Assembly (NCBI GenBank): GCA_018136815.1
Contig: CM030931.1
Coordinates: 7,336,399-7,400,398, forward strand
DNA: 64,000 nt
Source of the DNA: Isochrysis galbana
Lineage: Eukaryota > Haptophyta > Isochrysidales > Isochrysidaceae
Direction: 5' to 3'
The notes under the pieces are model-generated. The model was not told the origin of the DNA. It did no database searches and worked only from the letters and a program-made list of their open reading frames with translations. The position numbers and the translations under genes were made by a program. Of this stretch, positions 63,544 to 64,000 are shown piece by piece (positions within the stretch are counted from its first letter, which is position 1; each line of letters begins with the position of its first letter).

Positions 63544-64000
63544 ATCATCACATCATCACAGTAATGTTTGGTTTCACAGTACCCGAGCGTCTCTTGTCCC
63601 TTGTCCAGATCTCCCCCCCCTGTCAGAGTTTTCTTGTTGTCCTAGTTTAATCCTAGTGCTGAGGGGCACCTTCCCGGTGGCGGTTCAGTAAGGAGATAAC
63701 TCGTCGCCCACTTGCGCTTCGTGACGATTTGCACGCCGTAGTTCCAACCGGAGAGATCCCAGCACATCCTCACGGTCACGGTCATCGGTCATAGTCTCCT
63801 TGTTGCTCCCACCGAGTTCTCGGACTGCTGAGCGCTGAGCCTCGACGCTCTGCCACCTTGGGTCGCCGCCCTTTCTGGGGGAGGTCAAGAGGCCGCTGTG
63901 GTGTCTCATCGTAGTTGAGAACGCGTCGTGGACCCGATATCACCTGTGTGCGCCAATAACAAAGAGGGAATATAATATTGAATATACGCAGAGTATGCTC
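63544..64000. other. Intergenic, upstream of TPR gene
   Basis: No supported frame. ATATCATCACATCATCACAG direct repeats (63542-63561) adjoin the start codon. Confidence 0.4.

Overview
This is eukaryotic nuclear DNA, GC-rich and full of repeats, most likely from a unicellular alga or related protist. The evidence for a eukaryote is direct: several genes need short GT-AG or GC-AG introns (83-214 nt) to read through, and the products include an ER-associated degradation factor (HRD3/SEL1L type), a CHD-type chromatin remodeller, a TRPC4AP-type ubiquitin-ligase adaptor, an F-box/SPRY protein and a cytosolic ribosomal stalk protein. A TPR protein resembling plastid TPR-like proteins of plants and algae, and a stalk protein resembling the plant P3 type, make a photosynthetic lineage plausible (a haptophyte or similar is my guess). 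The species cannot be named from the sequence alone.

Host genes, left to right: a cadherin-like single-pass membrane protein (1.1-2.0 kb, minus); a five-exon Gfo/Idh/MocA-family oxidoreductase (3.0-5.1 kb, plus); an F-box/SPRY protein (8.4-10.0 kb, minus); a four-helix membrane protein (12.3-13.6 kb, minus); a TRPC4AP homologue (16.4-19.4 kb, minus); a GDSL/SGNH hydrolase (20.5-21.4 kb, plus); a seven-exon Sel1-repeat ERAD protein (29.5-32.4 kb, plus); a methionine sulfoxide reductase A just downstream of a SlyD-like FKBP prolyl isomerase (36.8-38.1 kb, minus); a three-exon acidic ribosomal P3-like protein (39.9-40.5 kb, minus); a 2717-residue CHD-like remodeller in nine exons (45.1-54.5 kb, plus); a membrane-anchored FAD-linked oxidase of the berberine-bridge-enzyme type (56.6-59.0 kb, plus); and the TPR protein (62.6-63.5 kb, minus). 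The genes are not functionally clustered. They recur only as a theme of protein quality control (HRD3, TRPC4AP, F-box, FKBP, MsrA).

Between the genes lies a dense layer of mobile elements. A Ty1/Copia retrotransposon (22.6-28.9 kb) has two identical 179-bp LTRs and a GGGGA target duplication, and it carries a LINE inside it. Two related LINE families (here LINE1 and LINE2) appear as 5'-truncated copies carrying the ORF2 C-terminus with a CCHC knuckle. Their sense strands often end in a T-run after an AATATT motif rather than in poly(A). SINE-like elements of about 0.8-0.9 kb come in two forms. Both start with the same head, and they end in different tails, one matching the T-tailed LINE ends. 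Two of them sit head to head and form a 1.6-kb palindrome. A 993-bp element with palindromic terminal repeats is inserted in a LINE2 copy, a 190-bp MITE lies at 11.1 kb, and a further element with a Pro/His-rich ORF1-like frame starts with a covarying hairpin.

Two regions remain unexplained: AT-rich open frames at 42.8-44.2 kb that look unlike their surroundings, and the stretch 5.1-5.8 kb with two TATAAAGG modules. No CRISPR array, rRNA or convincing tRNA gene was seen.
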